A stretch of 6,074 nt of DNA from Marinilabiliales bacterium (lineage in GTDB: Bacteria > Bacteroidota > Bacteroidia > Bacteroidales > UBA12077). How positions within the stretch are numbered: position 1 is the stretch's first letter; each line of letters starts with the position of its first letter. The DNA lies in contig PKTC01000493.1 in NCBI GenBank assembly GCA_002869305.1, forward strand, positions 1-6,074, in the 5' to 3' direction. Below are positions 5,772 to 6,074 of the stretch, in pieces. Below the pieces are notes generated by a model that made no database searches, was not told the origin of the DNA, and worked only from the letters and a program-made list of their open reading frames with translations. The position numbers and the translations under genes were made by a program.

Positions 5772-6074
5772 TTAATCGGCGTAAATAGGAGTTTCTCCCA
5801 TATTGTAAAAGGCAAACGACCATTTATCAGCTGCTTCTTCAATTTTTACACTAGTTGATTTACCAGCACTATGTCCTGCATTGCTTTGTATTCTAACTAA
5901 TACAGGATTCTTGCCGTCATATTTTTCCTGTAAGGTTGCGATATATTTGAATGAATGTGCTGGCACTACCCTATCGTCGTGATCTGCTGTAATAACCATA
6001 ATAGCAGGATAATCTATTCCTCTTTGAATATTATGCAGAGGAGAATAGTTGTAAAGGTTTTGAAATTGAATGGA
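5772..6074 (-). CDS. Prolyl oligopeptidase (S9A family), C-terminal 100 residues only
   Basis: The last 100 residues of a prolyl endopeptidase, a serine protease that cleaves short peptides after proline; the rest is beyond the right edge. Visible in order are NLYNYSPLHNI, then TADHDDRVVPAHSFKYIATLQ, which contains the catalytic Asp, then a strand NPVLVRIQSNAGHSAGKST, in which NAGH carries the catalytic His. It ends with the terminal helix DKWSFAFYNMG and a short tail. The nucleophile Ser (GGSNGG region) and the beta-propeller lie outside the window. The match to the flavobacterial enzymes is close in these two motif blocks. The open frame runs through the window edge without a stop, so the shorter reading beginning at the internal Met (about 5999) is not the real start. 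Many Bacteroidota homologues are exported, but the N-terminus needed to judge this is missing. Confidence 0.95.
   Translation of the reverse strand, partial: SIQFQNLYNYSPLHNIQRGIDYPAIMVITADHDDRVVPAHSFKYIATLQEKYDGKNPVLVRIQSNAGHSAGKSTSVKIEEAADKWSFAFYNMGETPIYAD

Overview
The window is A+T-rich DNA from a Bacteroidota chromosome. Three things point there. The proteins resemble that phylum (a flavobacterial-type prolyl endopeptidase tail, a short deoxynucleoside kinase, an OmpA-like/TPR lipoprotein with the GYASPEG-type variant loop). The genes have no Shine-Dalgarno sequences, only A/T-rich leaders. Several start-proximal regions carry an exact match to the Bacteroidota -7 promoter element TAnnTTTG. 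The genus cannot be fixed from this stretch; a marine Bacteroidales/Marinilabiliales-like lineage is only a guess.

Layout. Positions 1-1172 (minus) hold almost all of sucC (succinyl-CoA ligase beta subunit), whose last few codons lie off the left edge. A 95-bp divergent gap separates it from a SpoU/TrmH-type RNA 2'-O-methyltransferase (1268-1801, plus). A compact bidirectional terminator (about 1801-1827) then stands between that gene and a convergent minus-strand block. The block is a small VOC/glyoxalase-fold protein (1832-2191) preceded by an AraC-family regulator (2261-3073). Further right, also on the minus strand, are a 572-residue lipoprotein with an OmpA-like domain and TPRs (3205-4923) with its own strong terminator, a deoxynucleoside kinase with a GTG start (5042-5677), and the C-terminal 100 residues of a prolyl oligopeptidase (5772 to the right edge). 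No gap exceeds 300 bp; the largest is 131 bp.

How the parts work together. sucC, the methyltransferase, the kinase and the peptidase look like independent housekeeping genes. The most informative non-coding signal is an exact 20-bp direct repeat, GTCCCTTTTTTACAATTTTA on the minus strand. It occurs once upstream of the AraC gene and once upstream of the VOC gene. In each case it lies 15-16 bp ahead of a perfect TAnnTTTG box and covers the place where a -33 element would sit. The simplest reading is that it is the binding site of this AraC regulator, which would then control both itself and the VOC gene: a self-contained two-gene regulatory module whose inducer and substrate are unknown. I see no mobile element, CRISPR array, RNA gene or phage gene.
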